Positions 25,754 to 33,507 of a DNA stretch of 48,818 nt are shown piece by piece. Each line of letters starts with the position of its first letter. Position 1 is the first letter of the stretch. Source of the stretch: Streptomyces sp. ISL-43 (GTDB lineage: Bacteria; Actinomycetota; Actinomycetes; Streptomycetales; Streptomycetaceae); assembly GCF_018614195.1 (NCBI RefSeq), contig NZ_JAGGOT010000040.1, positions 1-48,818 of the forward strand, in the 5' to 3' direction. A program made the translations under genes and the position numbers. The notes under the pieces are model-generated. The model saw only the letters and a program-made list of their open reading frames with translations. It ran no database searches and was not told the DNA's origin.

Positions 25754-26974
25754 TCAGGCGGCGGCGATGGCCAGAACGGCGTTCTGCCCGCCGAAGCCGC
25801 AGGAGTTGCTCAGCGCCAGTTCGATGGGCACGGCCATCTCGGTCTCGGCGACCTTGATGTCCATGCGGGGGTCCAGCGTGGTCAGGTTGGCGGTGGGCGG
25901 TACGAGCCCTTGCTCCACCGACAGGACCGTGAGGACGGCCTCCACGGCCCCCGCGGCTCCCAGGAGGTGCCCCGTCACGCCCTTGGTGGAGGTGACCAGC
26001 GGGTCGCCCGTCAGGGTCCGCTTCAGCATGGCGGCCTCGGCCAGGTCGTTCAGGGGCGTCGACGTGCCGTGCGCGTTGACGTGCTGCACGTCTCCCCGTC
26101 CGGCGCCCGCGTCACGCAGGGCGGCGCGTACGGCCGACTCGATCCCGGCGCCCGTCGGATGGGGCGACGTCATGTGGTGGGCGTCGGCGGACGCCCCGTA
26201 GCCCACGACGCGCGCCCGGACCCGGGCACCGCGGGCGCGGGCGTCCGCGAGCCTTTCGAGGACCAGGACGCCGGCGCCCTCACCGGCGACGAACCCGTCC
26301 CTGTCCGCGTCGAAGGGACGCGAAGCGCAGGAGGGGTCGTCCTCGCGCTGGGACAGGGCGCCCATCTGCGCGAAGCCCGCCATCGCCAGCGGCGTGATCA
26401 GGGCCTCGCTGCCGCCGGTCAGGACCACGTCGCAGCGGTCGAGGGCCAGGAGGTCGCGTGCGACGCCCACCGCCGTCGTGCCGGACGCGCACGCCGTGGC
26501 CACCACGAGGTTGGGGCCGGTCGCCCCGAACTCGATGGCCGCCTGGCCGGCGAGCATGTTGGGCAGCTGCATGGGCAGCAGGAGGGGTGAGACCCGGCCG
26601 GCGCCCTGCTCGAGGAGCACCCGGTGCTGGGCTTCCACCGTGGTGGGCCCCCCGTCACCGTTGCCCAGCACCACACCGACCCGGGCGCCGTCCCAGGTCT
26701 TCGGATCCAGCCCCGCGTCGGCCAGCGCCTCGCGGGCGGCGACCAGCGCGAACTGTACGAACGGGTCCAGGCGCAGGGCGCGCCTGGCTCCCAGCAGGGC
26801 ATCGGCATCGAACCCGGGAACGCGGCACGAGATCTTGACCGGGTTCGACTCCAGCACGGGGTCGAAGGCGGCTGTGGAGCGCCCTGAGCGGACCGTCGCC
26901 CAGCTCGGCCCGACCCCGATGCCGGCGGGGGTGACGAGGCCGAGACCGGTGACGGCAACATCGATGCCTGCCAT
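25754..26974 (-). CDS. fabF: Ketoacyl-ACP synthase II (FabF-like)
   Basis: Extends acyl-ACP by decarboxylative condensation with malonyl-ACP. The 406-residue protein has the Cys-His-His set: VATACASGT (Cys162), NAHGTSTPLND (His302) and TKGVTGHLLGAAG (Lys331, His336). Length and motifs indicate an active type II enzyme. Its ATG overlaps the ACP stop by one base (TGATG), so the two are translationally coupled. It forms a chain-building unit with ACP and FabH inside the azoxy operon and presumably makes the alkyl chain. Confidence 0.9.
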   Translation of the reverse strand: MAGIDVAVTGLGLVTPAGIGVGPSWATVRSGRSTAAFDPVLESNPVKISCRVPGFDADALLGARRALRLDPFVQFALVAAREALADAGLDPKTWDGARVGVVLGNGDGGPTTVEAQHRVLLEQGAGRVSPLLLPMQLPNMLAGQAAIEFGATGPNLVVATACASGTTAVGVARDLLALDRCDVVLTGGSEALITPLAMAGFAQMGALSQREDDPSCASRPFDADRDGFVAGEGAGVLVLERLADARARGARVRARVVGYGASADAHHMTSPHPTGAGIESAVRAALRDAGAGRGDVQHVNAHGTSTPLNDLAEAAMLKRTLTGDPLVTSTKGVTGHLLGAAGAVEAVLTVLSVEQGLVPPTANLTTLDPRMDIKVAETEMAVPIELALSNSCGFGGQNAVLAIAAA

Positions 26975-27204
26975 CAGATCTTCGCGCCCCGCTGCTCCAT
27001 GAGCGCCACCATGTCGCCGACGGTGGGCGCTTCCAGCAGCTCGTCGTCGCTGATGGTGAGGCCCAGCTCGGATTCGAGCATGAGGGACAGCTCCACGACG
27101 GCCAGGGAGTCGAGTTCGATCTCCTCCCGGGTGGCTTCGGGCGTGATGAGCTCGGGCGAGACCTTCAGCTTGTCGACGAGGAGGTTCTTGAACTGCTCGA
27201 ACAT
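26974..27204 (-). CDS. Acyl carrier protein
   Basis: A 76-residue acidic ACP with the phosphopantetheine attachment motif ELDSLAVVEL (Ser33). It carries the growing chain between FabH, FabF, FabI and the reducing enzyme. The ribosome site is GGAAGAAC-like before the ATG at 27204. Dedicated to the cluster by its coupling with fabF. Confidence 0.92.
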   Translation of the reverse strand: MFEQFKNLLVDKLKVSPELITPEATREEIELDSLAVVELSLMLESELGLTISDDELLEAPTVGDMVALMEQRGAKI

Positions 27205-27283
27205 GGTTCTTCCTTCGGTCGTGCGCGGGCTCGCGCGTGGATTTCGCTGCGTCGTACGGGGCCGCGGTCCGGCGGCGGGTTTC

Positions 27284-28312
27284 TCAGAACGGAGTGAGCT
27301 CGGGCCAGTGCAGGGCTGTCGCGCCCCAGGCCAAGCCGCCGCCGAACGCGGTGAGCAGGACCTTGTGCCCGGCGGCCAGACGGCCGTCCTGTGCCGCCTG
27401 GGACAGCAGCAACGGGATCGAGGCGCCGCCGGTGTTGCCCACGTGCTCGATGTTGGACAGCCGGCGCTCGCCCGGGATCTCCAGCCGGTCCGAGACCGCC
27501 GTGAGGATGCGGGCGTTGGCCTGGTGCGCGGCGAACCGGTCGACGTCGGCCATGGTCCATCCGCGGCGCTGAACCGCCTCCAGGGAGGCCGCGGTCATCC
27601 GTTCGACCGCGTGGCGGTAGGTGTCGCGTCCCCGCATCCGGAAGTAGTGGTCCTCCAGGGGGGCGCTCCGGCCCGAGGAGCGTTGCCGCGAGCCGCCGGC
27701 CGGCACGTGGATGAGGTCGCCGAGACTGCCGTCGCTGCCCAGGATCAGGGGCCCTATCGCGCCGGGTTCGTCCGGGCGTCCGGCGCGCAGTACGACGGCG
27801 CCCGCCCCGTCCGCGAAGATCACGGCGGTGGTGCGGTCGTCGGGGTCGATGATGGTGGTGAAGGCATCGGCGGCCACCAGCAGCACCCGGTCCGCGATGC
27901 CCGCCGCGATCAGTCCGGAGGCGGAGGCCAGGCCGTAGAGGAAGCCGGTGCACACGGCCGCCACGTCGAAGGCCGGCACACCGGTCAGACCGAGGCGGGC
28001 GGCCACGGCCGGTGCGGTGGCGGGGCAGGAGTGGTCCGGTGTCGTGGTGGCGAGCACCACCGCGTCGACGTCGGCGCTGCCCGCGGACTTCAGGGCCCGC
28101 TGCCCGGCCTCGACGGCCAGGTCGGAGGTGGCGGTGCCGGCGGAGACCACGTGGCGCGTGGCGATTCCGGTGCGGCTGCGGATCCACTCGTCCGTGGTGT
28201 CGAGCCGGCGGGTCAGGTCCTGGTTGGTCACCACGTCCGGCGGCACGTACGACCCGATGCCCGCGATGACCGCCGTGCGCCCCGCGGGTGCCCACCGGGT
28301 GGCGGTGGTCAT
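27284..28312 (-). CDS. fabH: Ketoacyl-ACP synthase III (FabH-like)
   Basis: Starts chain synthesis from an acyl-CoA and malonyl-ACP. The 342-residue protein has the triad Cys121 (DVAAVCTGF), His263 (AAHQAN) and Asn293 (HVGNTGGAS), all intact. The ATG at 28312 overlaps the diiron gene stop by four bases (ATGA). The starter unit (straight or branched) sets the end of the product chain and cannot be read from sequence alone. Confidence 0.92.
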   Translation of the reverse strand: MTTATRWAPAGRTAVIAGIGSYVPPDVVTNQDLTRRLDTTDEWIRSRTGIATRHVVSAGTATSDLAVEAGQRALKSAGSADVDAVVLATTTPDHSCPATAPAVAARLGLTGVPAFDVAAVCTGFLYGLASASGLIAAGIADRVLLVAADAFTTIIDPDDRTTAVIFADGAGAVVLRAGRPDEPGAIGPLILGSDGSLGDLIHVPAGGSRQRSSGRSAPLEDHYFRMRGRDTYRHAVERMTAASLEAVQRRGWTMADVDRFAAHQANARILTAVSDRLEIPGERRLSNIEHVGNTGGASIPLLLSQAAQDGRLAAGHKVLLTAFGGGLAWGATALHWPELTPF

Positions 28313-29295
28313 CCCGTGCTCTCCTGGCCGCCGGCCAGGACGTCGACGGGCAGGCCCATGTAGGCCATGCGGGCCTCGGCCATCTCGTCGGTCCACTGCT
28401 CGGCCATGTCGTAGCGCTGCTCGGGGGTGGTGTCCAGCATGCGCACGCCGGGCCACAGTTCGTAGTCGCCGATCAGGTCGGCGTGCTCCCGCATGCCCTT
28501 CTGGAACATCTCCTCGCGGGGCAGGACGTACTCGCGGTCGGGGAGTTCGTCCCAGAGCCGGACGCCCGCCCGCAGGATCTCCAGCAGCCTCGGCTCGTAC
28601 TCGGGGTGCTTGACGACGTGGTCGCGCAGGATCGTGCTGGCCACGGTCAGGTGCCGGATCTCGTCGATGGCGGTGCCGCGGGAGATCTCACCGGTGGCGG
28701 GCGACAGCGGGGTCCACTTGCGCTCGCTCAGCTCGGCCGCGGGGGCCAGTACGCCTTCGATGACGATGGCGAACACGGCGACCCCGCCGATGAAGTCCGA
28801 CTGTCCGGTCACGATCTCGTCGGTGAACTCCTTCACCGGCTCCAGGACGCGGCGCCGGTAGTCGGCGGCCATCTCGTCCACATCCCGCAGCAGGCTGCCG
28901 GCGGGGTGGCCGAGCTCGACGAGGTGGTTGCGGAACACCCGGGCGTGACGGGCCTCGTCGATGAGCTGGGTCGCGTAGAACTCCATCTCCGGTATGCCCG
29001 GGGCGATGGTGACGTAGCGGCCGAGGATGCGGGTGGCCATCTCCTCGGACAGGGCGCGGAAGCCGAACTCCAGGGTGAGGGCGTCCCTCAGCGGGCCGGG
29101 CTCCTTGAGGAAGTCGGGAACGACGGCGTCGGCGTGGTGTCCGGTGTCGCCGCGGTCCCGCAGGGTCCCCTGGGCCACGGAGGTGAACCAATAGGAGAGG
29201 TCGCAATCGTCGGGGCCGAGGGTGAGTTCTTTCGCTCCGTCGAGCAGACCGGGTGCCTTGTCCCAGTCGGCTTCGGGCGCCACGGACTCGGTCAT
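28309..29295 (-). CDS. Ferritin-like diiron protein, VlmB-like azoxygenase
   Basis: This 328-residue helical protein has two ExxH pairs, DEARHARVF (Glu114, His117) and DEIRHLTVA (Glu212, His215). Additional Glu residues near 84, 105 and 180 complete a ferritin-type diiron site. From published work on valanimycin, a nonheme diiron protein oxidises the hydrazine intermediate to the azoxy group. Position between the flavin reductase and FabH, with ATGA overlaps on both sides, supports that assignment. The ATG has AAGGAGA. A role as N-oxygenase (AurF-like) is the main alternative. Confidence 0.8.
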   Translation of the reverse strand: MTESVAPEADWDKAPGLLDGAKELTLGPDDCDLSYWFTSVAQGTLRDRGDTGHHADAVVPDFLKEPGPLRDALTLEFGFRALSEEMATRILGRYVTIAPGIPEMEFYATQLIDEARHARVFRNHLVELGHPAGSLLRDVDEMAADYRRRVLEPVKEFTDEIVTGQSDFIGGVAVFAIVIEGVLAPAAELSERKWTPLSPATGEISRGTAIDEIRHLTVASTILRDHVVKHPEYEPRLLEILRAGVRLWDELPDREYVLPREEMFQKGMREHADLIGDYELWPGVRMLDTTPEQRYDMAEQWTDEMAEARMAYMGLPVDVLAGGQESTG

Positions 29296-29882
29296 GCCGT
29301 GGTCTCCTTCCTGGTTTGACTGCCCGGCCCGGGGTCCCGGACAGGGGTGGGCGGGCCGCTGAACAGCCCGCCGGCGTAACTGAGGAGGGGGGCGCCCTCA
29401 CCGACGGCGGCGTGCGTCACGTGGCCGATCAGTACCTCGTGGTCGCCCAGCGCGCTCGATCCGTAGAGCCGGCAGGTGTAGTGGGCCAGCGCGCCTTCGA
29501 GGAGGGGCGCGTGGGCGTACGGGTCGGGCTCCCATCCCAGTCCGGCGAACTGCTCCGCCCCGCCGGGGCGCGAGCTGTCGGCGAAGTACCGGGCCAGATC
29601 GGCCTGCGCCCCGGTGAGGACGTTGACCGCGTAGCGGCCCGCCGCCGCGGCCAGTTCGGCGAACTGCGACCCGCTCCTGAGGCAGGTGCCGAGCAGCAGC
29701 GGCTCCCGGGACACGGTGGTCACCGTGCTCACGGTGGTCCCGTGCAGGACGCCTCCGTGGCTGACGGTCAGCACCGCCACCGGGGCGGTGAGGTGGTACA
29801 GGGCCCTGCGCCGGCGCAGGCGTCCGTCGGGACTGCGGTGCCCGGCCGACAGTCCGGTGCGCGGGCGGAGCGCGGTGCTCAT
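29292..29882 (-). CDS. NADH:flavin reductase, VlmR-like
   Basis: This 196-residue flavin reductase-like FMN-binding protein has LTAPVAVLTVSHGG, STVTTVSREPLLLGTCLRSGS and RYAVNVLTGAQ, the usual blocks of two-component flavin reductases. It supplies reduced flavin to the N-hydroxylase, as VlmR does for VlmH. It overlaps the neighbours on both sides by four bases. The N-terminal 25 residues are a basic extension (RSPDGRLRRRR). Confidence 0.85.
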   Translation of the reverse strand: MSTALRPRTGLSAGHRSPDGRLRRRRALYHLTAPVAVLTVSHGGVLHGTTVSTVTTVSREPLLLGTCLRSGSQFAELAAAAGRYAVNVLTGAQADLARYFADSSRPGGAEQFAGLGWEPDPYAHAPLLEGALAHYTCRLYGSSALGDHEVLIGHVTHAAVGEGAPLLSYAGGLFSGPPTPVRDPGPGSQTRKETTA

Positions 29883-30427
29883 CGCGTCGCCTCCTGACGG
29901 ACGCGCTCGCTTGGGACGGAGGTCCGCGCGGCGGGGACGTGCCCGACGGGCGCGGGGTCCGAGACGTGGCCCACGGGCTTGGGGTGCTTGATGCCGAGGT
30001 CGTCCAGGAGGCTCAGGTAGCCGGGCTGGCGCACGGGCTCGAAGGGCAGGGCGAAGGACTTCATGAAGTTGCCGAACAGGCCCCGGTCACCGAAGAGGTG
30101 GAAGGGAATCACCAGCAGCGCCCACTCCGGCCCGATCAGCCAGCACCACAGGGCCGCGACCGCCGCCTGGGTGATGAGGCTGTGCATCACGTTGTAGAGC
30201 ACGTAGTACGTCTTGGATATCGGGCGGCCGCCGCTCCGCCGGAAGGCGATGGCGCCGGGGATGTACCCGATCAGATCGATGTAGAAGAACAGCAGGACGG
30301 CCGGCACCCATCGGATGTCGCCCAGGTGGGCGATGATCAGACCGGTGGTGACGGCCAGGCCGACGAGGTACTCGGCCCGGTGGAGCGAGTAGGTGCGCGG
30401 GGTCTCGAACGGGTTGGCCTGATCCAC
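29879..30427 (-). CDS. Small membrane protein, VlmO-like hydrazine synthase candidate
   Basis: This 182-residue integral membrane protein has about four hydrophobic segments (19-36, 40-62, 75-98, 102-112). Polar residues that could hold a metal lie within or beside them: His34, Asp37, Asp51, His82, His110 and Asp114 (FHLFGDRGLFGN). In the published valanimycin pathway a membrane-bound metalloenzyme makes the N-N bond from the seryl-hydroxylamine ester. This gene matches by size, topology and operon position. GTG start with CAGGAG. The hydrophilic C-terminus (about 60 residues) is Pro/Val-rich. Confidence 0.65.
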   Translation of the reverse strand: MDQANPFETPRTYSLHRAEYLVGLAVTTGLIIAHLGDIRWVPAVLLFFYIDLIGYIPGAIAFRRSGGRPISKTYYVLYNVMHSLITQAAVAALWCWLIGPEWALLVIPFHLFGDRGLFGNFMKSFALPFEPVRQPGYLSLLDDLGIKHPKPVGHVSDPAPVGHVPAARTSVPSERVRQEATR

Positions 30428-30453
30428 GGTTCAGCTCCTGTCGGGGCAGCGGG

Positions 30454-30942
30454 TCACGCCGCGACGTTCTCTGGGCGGGCGTCGCTGAGGTTGGCGTCGC
30501 CGAGCAGCGTGGAGCCGGGGAACAGGCCGGTCACGGCCCAGGCCACGCTCTCCTTGATGACGCGCTCGGCGATGGGGTCGAGGATCCCCTCGAGGCTGGG
30601 GATGCCGAAGTCGAAGTCGGCCTCGAAGTCGACGGTGACGTCCGCGCCGTCCTGGCGCAGCGTCCACACGCCGACGAAGCTGTCGAAGTCGCCGTCGGTC
30701 TGCTCGAAGCGGGCCGTCAGGTCCTGGACGGAGAACTCGTCCTTCTCGGTCCAGCGCAGCAGACCGCTGCGGAAGTGCAGTTCCCAGCTGGAGCTGCACT
30801 CGGCGGCCGGCAGCGTGCCGTGCACGGTGGTGGTGTGCACGTGGGGTGCCAGGTCGGGGTACTTCTCCCACTTGATGACCGAGTCGAAGACGGTCCGGGC
30901 GTCCTGGGAGGGAACCAGGACCTTCAGCTCTACGTGTCGCAC
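30454..30942 (-). CDS. SRPBCC (START-like) domain protein
   Basis: This 162-residue protein has the pattern of the polyketide cyclase/SRPBCC superfamily: VFDSVIKWEKYPDLAPHVHTT, then alternating beta strands and a final long amphipathic helix. These proteins form a hydrophobic ligand pocket and can act as cyclases, lyases or carriers. GTG start two bases after the aminotransferase stop, so tightly coupled. It might bind a hydrophobic alkyl intermediate and present it to the membrane enzyme next to it; that is inference. Confidence 0.75.
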   Translation of the reverse strand: MRHVELKVLVPSQDARTVFDSVIKWEKYPDLAPHVHTTTVHGTLPAAECSSSWELHFRSGLLRWTEKDEFSVQDLTARFEQTDGDFDSFVGVWTLRQDGADVTVDFEADFDFGIPSLEGILDPIAERVIKESVAWAVTGLFPGSTLLGDANLSDARPENVAA

Positions 30943-30944
30943 GG

Positions 30945-32243
30945 TCAGTTACCGCCTTCCGGCATCGTGGCCGCGCCCCGTATGAGGTCACGGGTGGCCT
31001 TGTCGAAGGAATCGAGGAGAAACTGCACTTCGGTGTCGGTCAGGGTGGCCGGCGGCGTGAAGCGCACCACCGCACTGCCGTTCATCGAGTGGTTGGCGAC
31101 GATGCCGTGGTTGAACAGCTCGATCAGCAGCTCGCCGGCGAGCCCGGCCTCGACCAGCTCGACGCCGATCAGCAGACCGCGGCCGCGTACCTCCACCAGC
31201 TGGTCGGGGATGTTGCGGCGGGCGATCTCGGTGAGCTTGGGCAGCAGGGTGCCGCCGAGGTCGACGGCCTTGGTGACGAGCCGCTCTTCCTTGATCGTCT
31301 CGATGGACGCCTGGACGGCGGCCATGAGCAGCGGCTGCCCCGAGAACGTCGCGGTGTGCAGGAAGGGGTCCTTGTCGAAGGGACGGAACGCCTTGCGGGT
31401 GGCGACCGCGGCGGAGACCGGCAGTACGCCGCCGCCCAGGGCCTTGCCCGTCAGCATGACGTCGGGGACGACGCCTTCGATGTCCGCGCCCCACCACTCG
31501 CCGAGCCGGCCGAGGCCGGACTGGATCTCGTCGAGGATGAGGAAGCCCTCGTACTCGCGGACCAGTTCCTCGACGCGCTTGAGGTAGCCCTTCGGCGGGA
31601 TGATCACGCCGCCCTCGCCCTGGACGGGTTCGAGGATGACGCAGACCTCGCCGGGGTGGGCCGCGAGCTCGGCCTCCAGCGCGTCCGCGTCGCCGAACGG
31701 CAGGTGGAGGAAGTCGGGTACGAGCGGCCGGAAGGGCTGCTGGTAGACGTCCTTGGCGGTGGCGGACAGCGCGCCGAGGGTCTTGCCGTGGTAGCCGCCG
31801 CGCATGGAGACGGTCCGCTTGAAGCCGTTGGCGCGGGCGAGCTTGAGACCGGTTTCCACGGCCTCGGACCCCGACAGGGCGAAGTGCACGCGGTCCAGGC
31901 CCTCGGGCATGACCGATACGAGTGCCTCGGCGGCGCGGGCGGCGGTCGGCTCGAGGAGGATGCGGGTCGCGGCGGGGTGGGTGTGCAGCTGGCGCTGGAC
32001 GGCCTCCACGACCCGGGGGTGGCGGGCTCCCATGATGAAGACCCCGTAGCCGCCCGCGTTGAGGAAGCGCTCGCCGTCGCTGGTGGTCAGCCAGGCTCCG
32101 GAGGACTCCACCTCCATGTGGCTGCCGAAGAGCTCGGCGAGCGTCGCCCGGCCTTTGCTGAGGTGTGCCCGGTAGAGGCGGAGGATCTCTTCCTCCGTGC
32201 TCGGCGCGGCGGCACCGGGCCGGGCTTCCTGGATCACGGTCAC
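30945..32243 (-). CDS. Class III (PLP) aminotransferase
   Basis: This 432-residue fold-type I aminotransferase has the PLP lysine in LTGKALGGG (Lys267), the pyridine-binding Asp238 in LILDEIQSGLGR, and HGKTLGALSAT near 152. It resembles the ornithine/omega-amine aminotransferase group. In this setting it most likely converts a long-chain aldehyde into the alkylamine that is later N-hydroxylated. The valanimycin cluster uses a valine decarboxylase instead, so this step is where the pathways differ. GTG start with GGGAGTG. Confidence 0.85.
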   Translation of the reverse strand: MTVIQEARPGAAAPSTEEEILRLYRAHLSKGRATLAELFGSHMEVESSGAWLTTSDGERFLNAGGYGVFIMGARHPRVVEAVQRQLHTHPAATRILLEPTAARAAEALVSVMPEGLDRVHFALSGSEAVETGLKLARANGFKRTVSMRGGYHGKTLGALSATAKDVYQQPFRPLVPDFLHLPFGDADALEAELAAHPGEVCVILEPVQGEGGVIIPPKGYLKRVEELVREYEGFLILDEIQSGLGRLGEWWGADIEGVVPDVMLTGKALGGGVLPVSAAVATRKAFRPFDKDPFLHTATFSGQPLLMAAVQASIETIKEERLVTKAVDLGGTLLPKLTEIARRNIPDQLVEVRGRGLLIGVELVEAGLAGELLIELFNHGIVANHSMNGSAVVRFTPPATLTDTEVQFLLDSFDKATRDLIRGAATMPEGGN

Positions 32244-32327
32244 GAGTGGTCACTCCCAAGTGGTGCGGGGCTGGAGCAGGAATCGCGGGGGCCGGCGGCG
32301 GCCGGGGCGAGGACGCGGCGGCGCGCC

Positions 32328-33467
32328 TCAGGCCAGCTCAAGGGACCCGCCGGCGAAGTAGCGCAGGAGCGGTTCGGCCGCGGCGGGCCTGGCCGGCGGG
32401 TGGAAGGCCAGGGGGCGCACCGAAGCGGCGAGGGTGGCGTTCGGGGATCCCTTGATGAAGTCCATGCCGCCGAGGAGCTCCAGCGCCCGGTTGGCGTTGG
32501 CGACCAGGGCGTCCTGGACGGTGTAGCGGGCGATCAGGGCGCCGGCCACCGCCTCTTCGCCTTCGACTCCGCTCTCTACGGCGCGCGCGGCGCCTTCGAG
32601 CAGGGCGACGGCCGCCTCGTGGGCGAGCGCGAGGGCCGCGCGTTCGGTGGGGTTGCCCCGCTCGTGCGTGACCGCCTCTTCTACGAGGGCGGCGGTGGCT
32701 CCCGTGTATCCGGCGGAGATGAGCAGGACGAACCAGATGAACCCGGCCGTCTGCAGGTCGTCCAGCCTGGTCGGGTCGTCGGCGGAGGTCCGTACCACCA
32801 GTTCGTCCGGTACGAACACGTCCTCCAGGCGGACCTCGTCGCTCTCGGCCCCGGCCAGCAGGCCGGTGCCCCAGAAGGGGTGGACGCTCAGGCCGGCCGA
32901 GTCCGCCGGCACGATGGCGAGGGCGAGCTCGGGGGTGCCGTCGGCGCCGGGTACGGAGATGCTGGCCGTCAGCAGGTCCATCGAGGACGAGAGGCTGCAG
33001 GGCTTCTTGGAGCCCCGCAGGCGGTATCCGCCCTCGGTGGGCACCGCGGCCACGGTCGGGGCCAGGATGTTCTGCTGGGTGCGTCCCTCGGCCCAGCCGG
33101 AGGCCATGAGCTTCTGCTCGGGCACGATCCGGTGCAGGAGGTCCACTTGGGCGAGCGTCAGCCTGTCCTGCCGGTCGGCCAGTGCGTAGAGCATGGCGGC
33201 GGTGAAGTGGTGCATGGTCGTGGCGGCGGCCAGCGACGGTGCCACCGCGCCCAGGGCTTCCTGCACGCGGACGGCCTCCAGGGGGGACGCCCCGTTGCCG
33301 CCGAACTCGGTGGGGATGAGCAGTCCGACGCCGCCGTGGGCGCGGAAGAGGTCGATGGCGGCGCTGCCGGGCTTCTCCCGTTCGTCGAAGGGGATCTCCT
33401 CCAGGGCTTTGAGGAGCCCCGGGTGGTAGTGCTCGCAGACGGCGCGGGCTCGGTCGAGGGAGCGCAC
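32328..33467 (-). CDS. Acyl-CoA dehydrogenase-like flavin N-hydroxylase, VlmH-like
   Basis: This 379-residue protein has the acyl-CoA dehydrogenase fold (SAAIDLFRAHGGVGLLIPTE, MASGWAEGRTQQNILAPTV, LRGSKKPCSLSSSM). VlmH, the isobutylamine N-hydroxylase of valanimycin, belongs to this superfamily and works with a separate flavin reductase, which is also present here. I therefore predict oxidation of the alkylamine to the hydroxylamine. A true acyl-CoA dehydrogenase is the alternative. The GTG at 33467 has a strong GGAGGT site. It lies between the reductase and aminotransferase genes, consistent with amine chemistry. Confidence 0.78.
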   Translation of the reverse strand: MRSLDRARAVCEHYHPGLLKALEEIPFDEREKPGSAAIDLFRAHGGVGLLIPTEFGGNGASPLEAVRVQEALGAVAPSLAAATTMHHFTAAMLYALADRQDRLTLAQVDLLHRIVPEQKLMASGWAEGRTQQNILAPTVAAVPTEGGYRLRGSKKPCSLSSSMDLLTASISVPGADGTPELALAIVPADSAGLSVHPFWGTGLLAGAESDEVRLEDVFVPDELVVRTSADDPTRLDDLQTAGFIWFVLLISAGYTGATAALVEEAVTHERGNPTERAALALAHEAAVALLEGAARAVESGVEGEEAVAGALIARYTVQDALVANANRALELLGGMDFIKGSPNATLAASVRPLAFHPPARPAAAEPLLRYFAGGSLELA

Positions 33468-33507
33468 GGGTACCTCCGGTGGGAGAGGGGATTCGGGGGC
33501 AGGGCGC

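Noticed and set aside
28309..29295. The diiron protein as a ribonucleotide reductase beta subunit
   Set aside because: Context, lack of the radical Tyr region and of an alpha subunit gene, and the tight azoxy operon favour a VlmB-like role.
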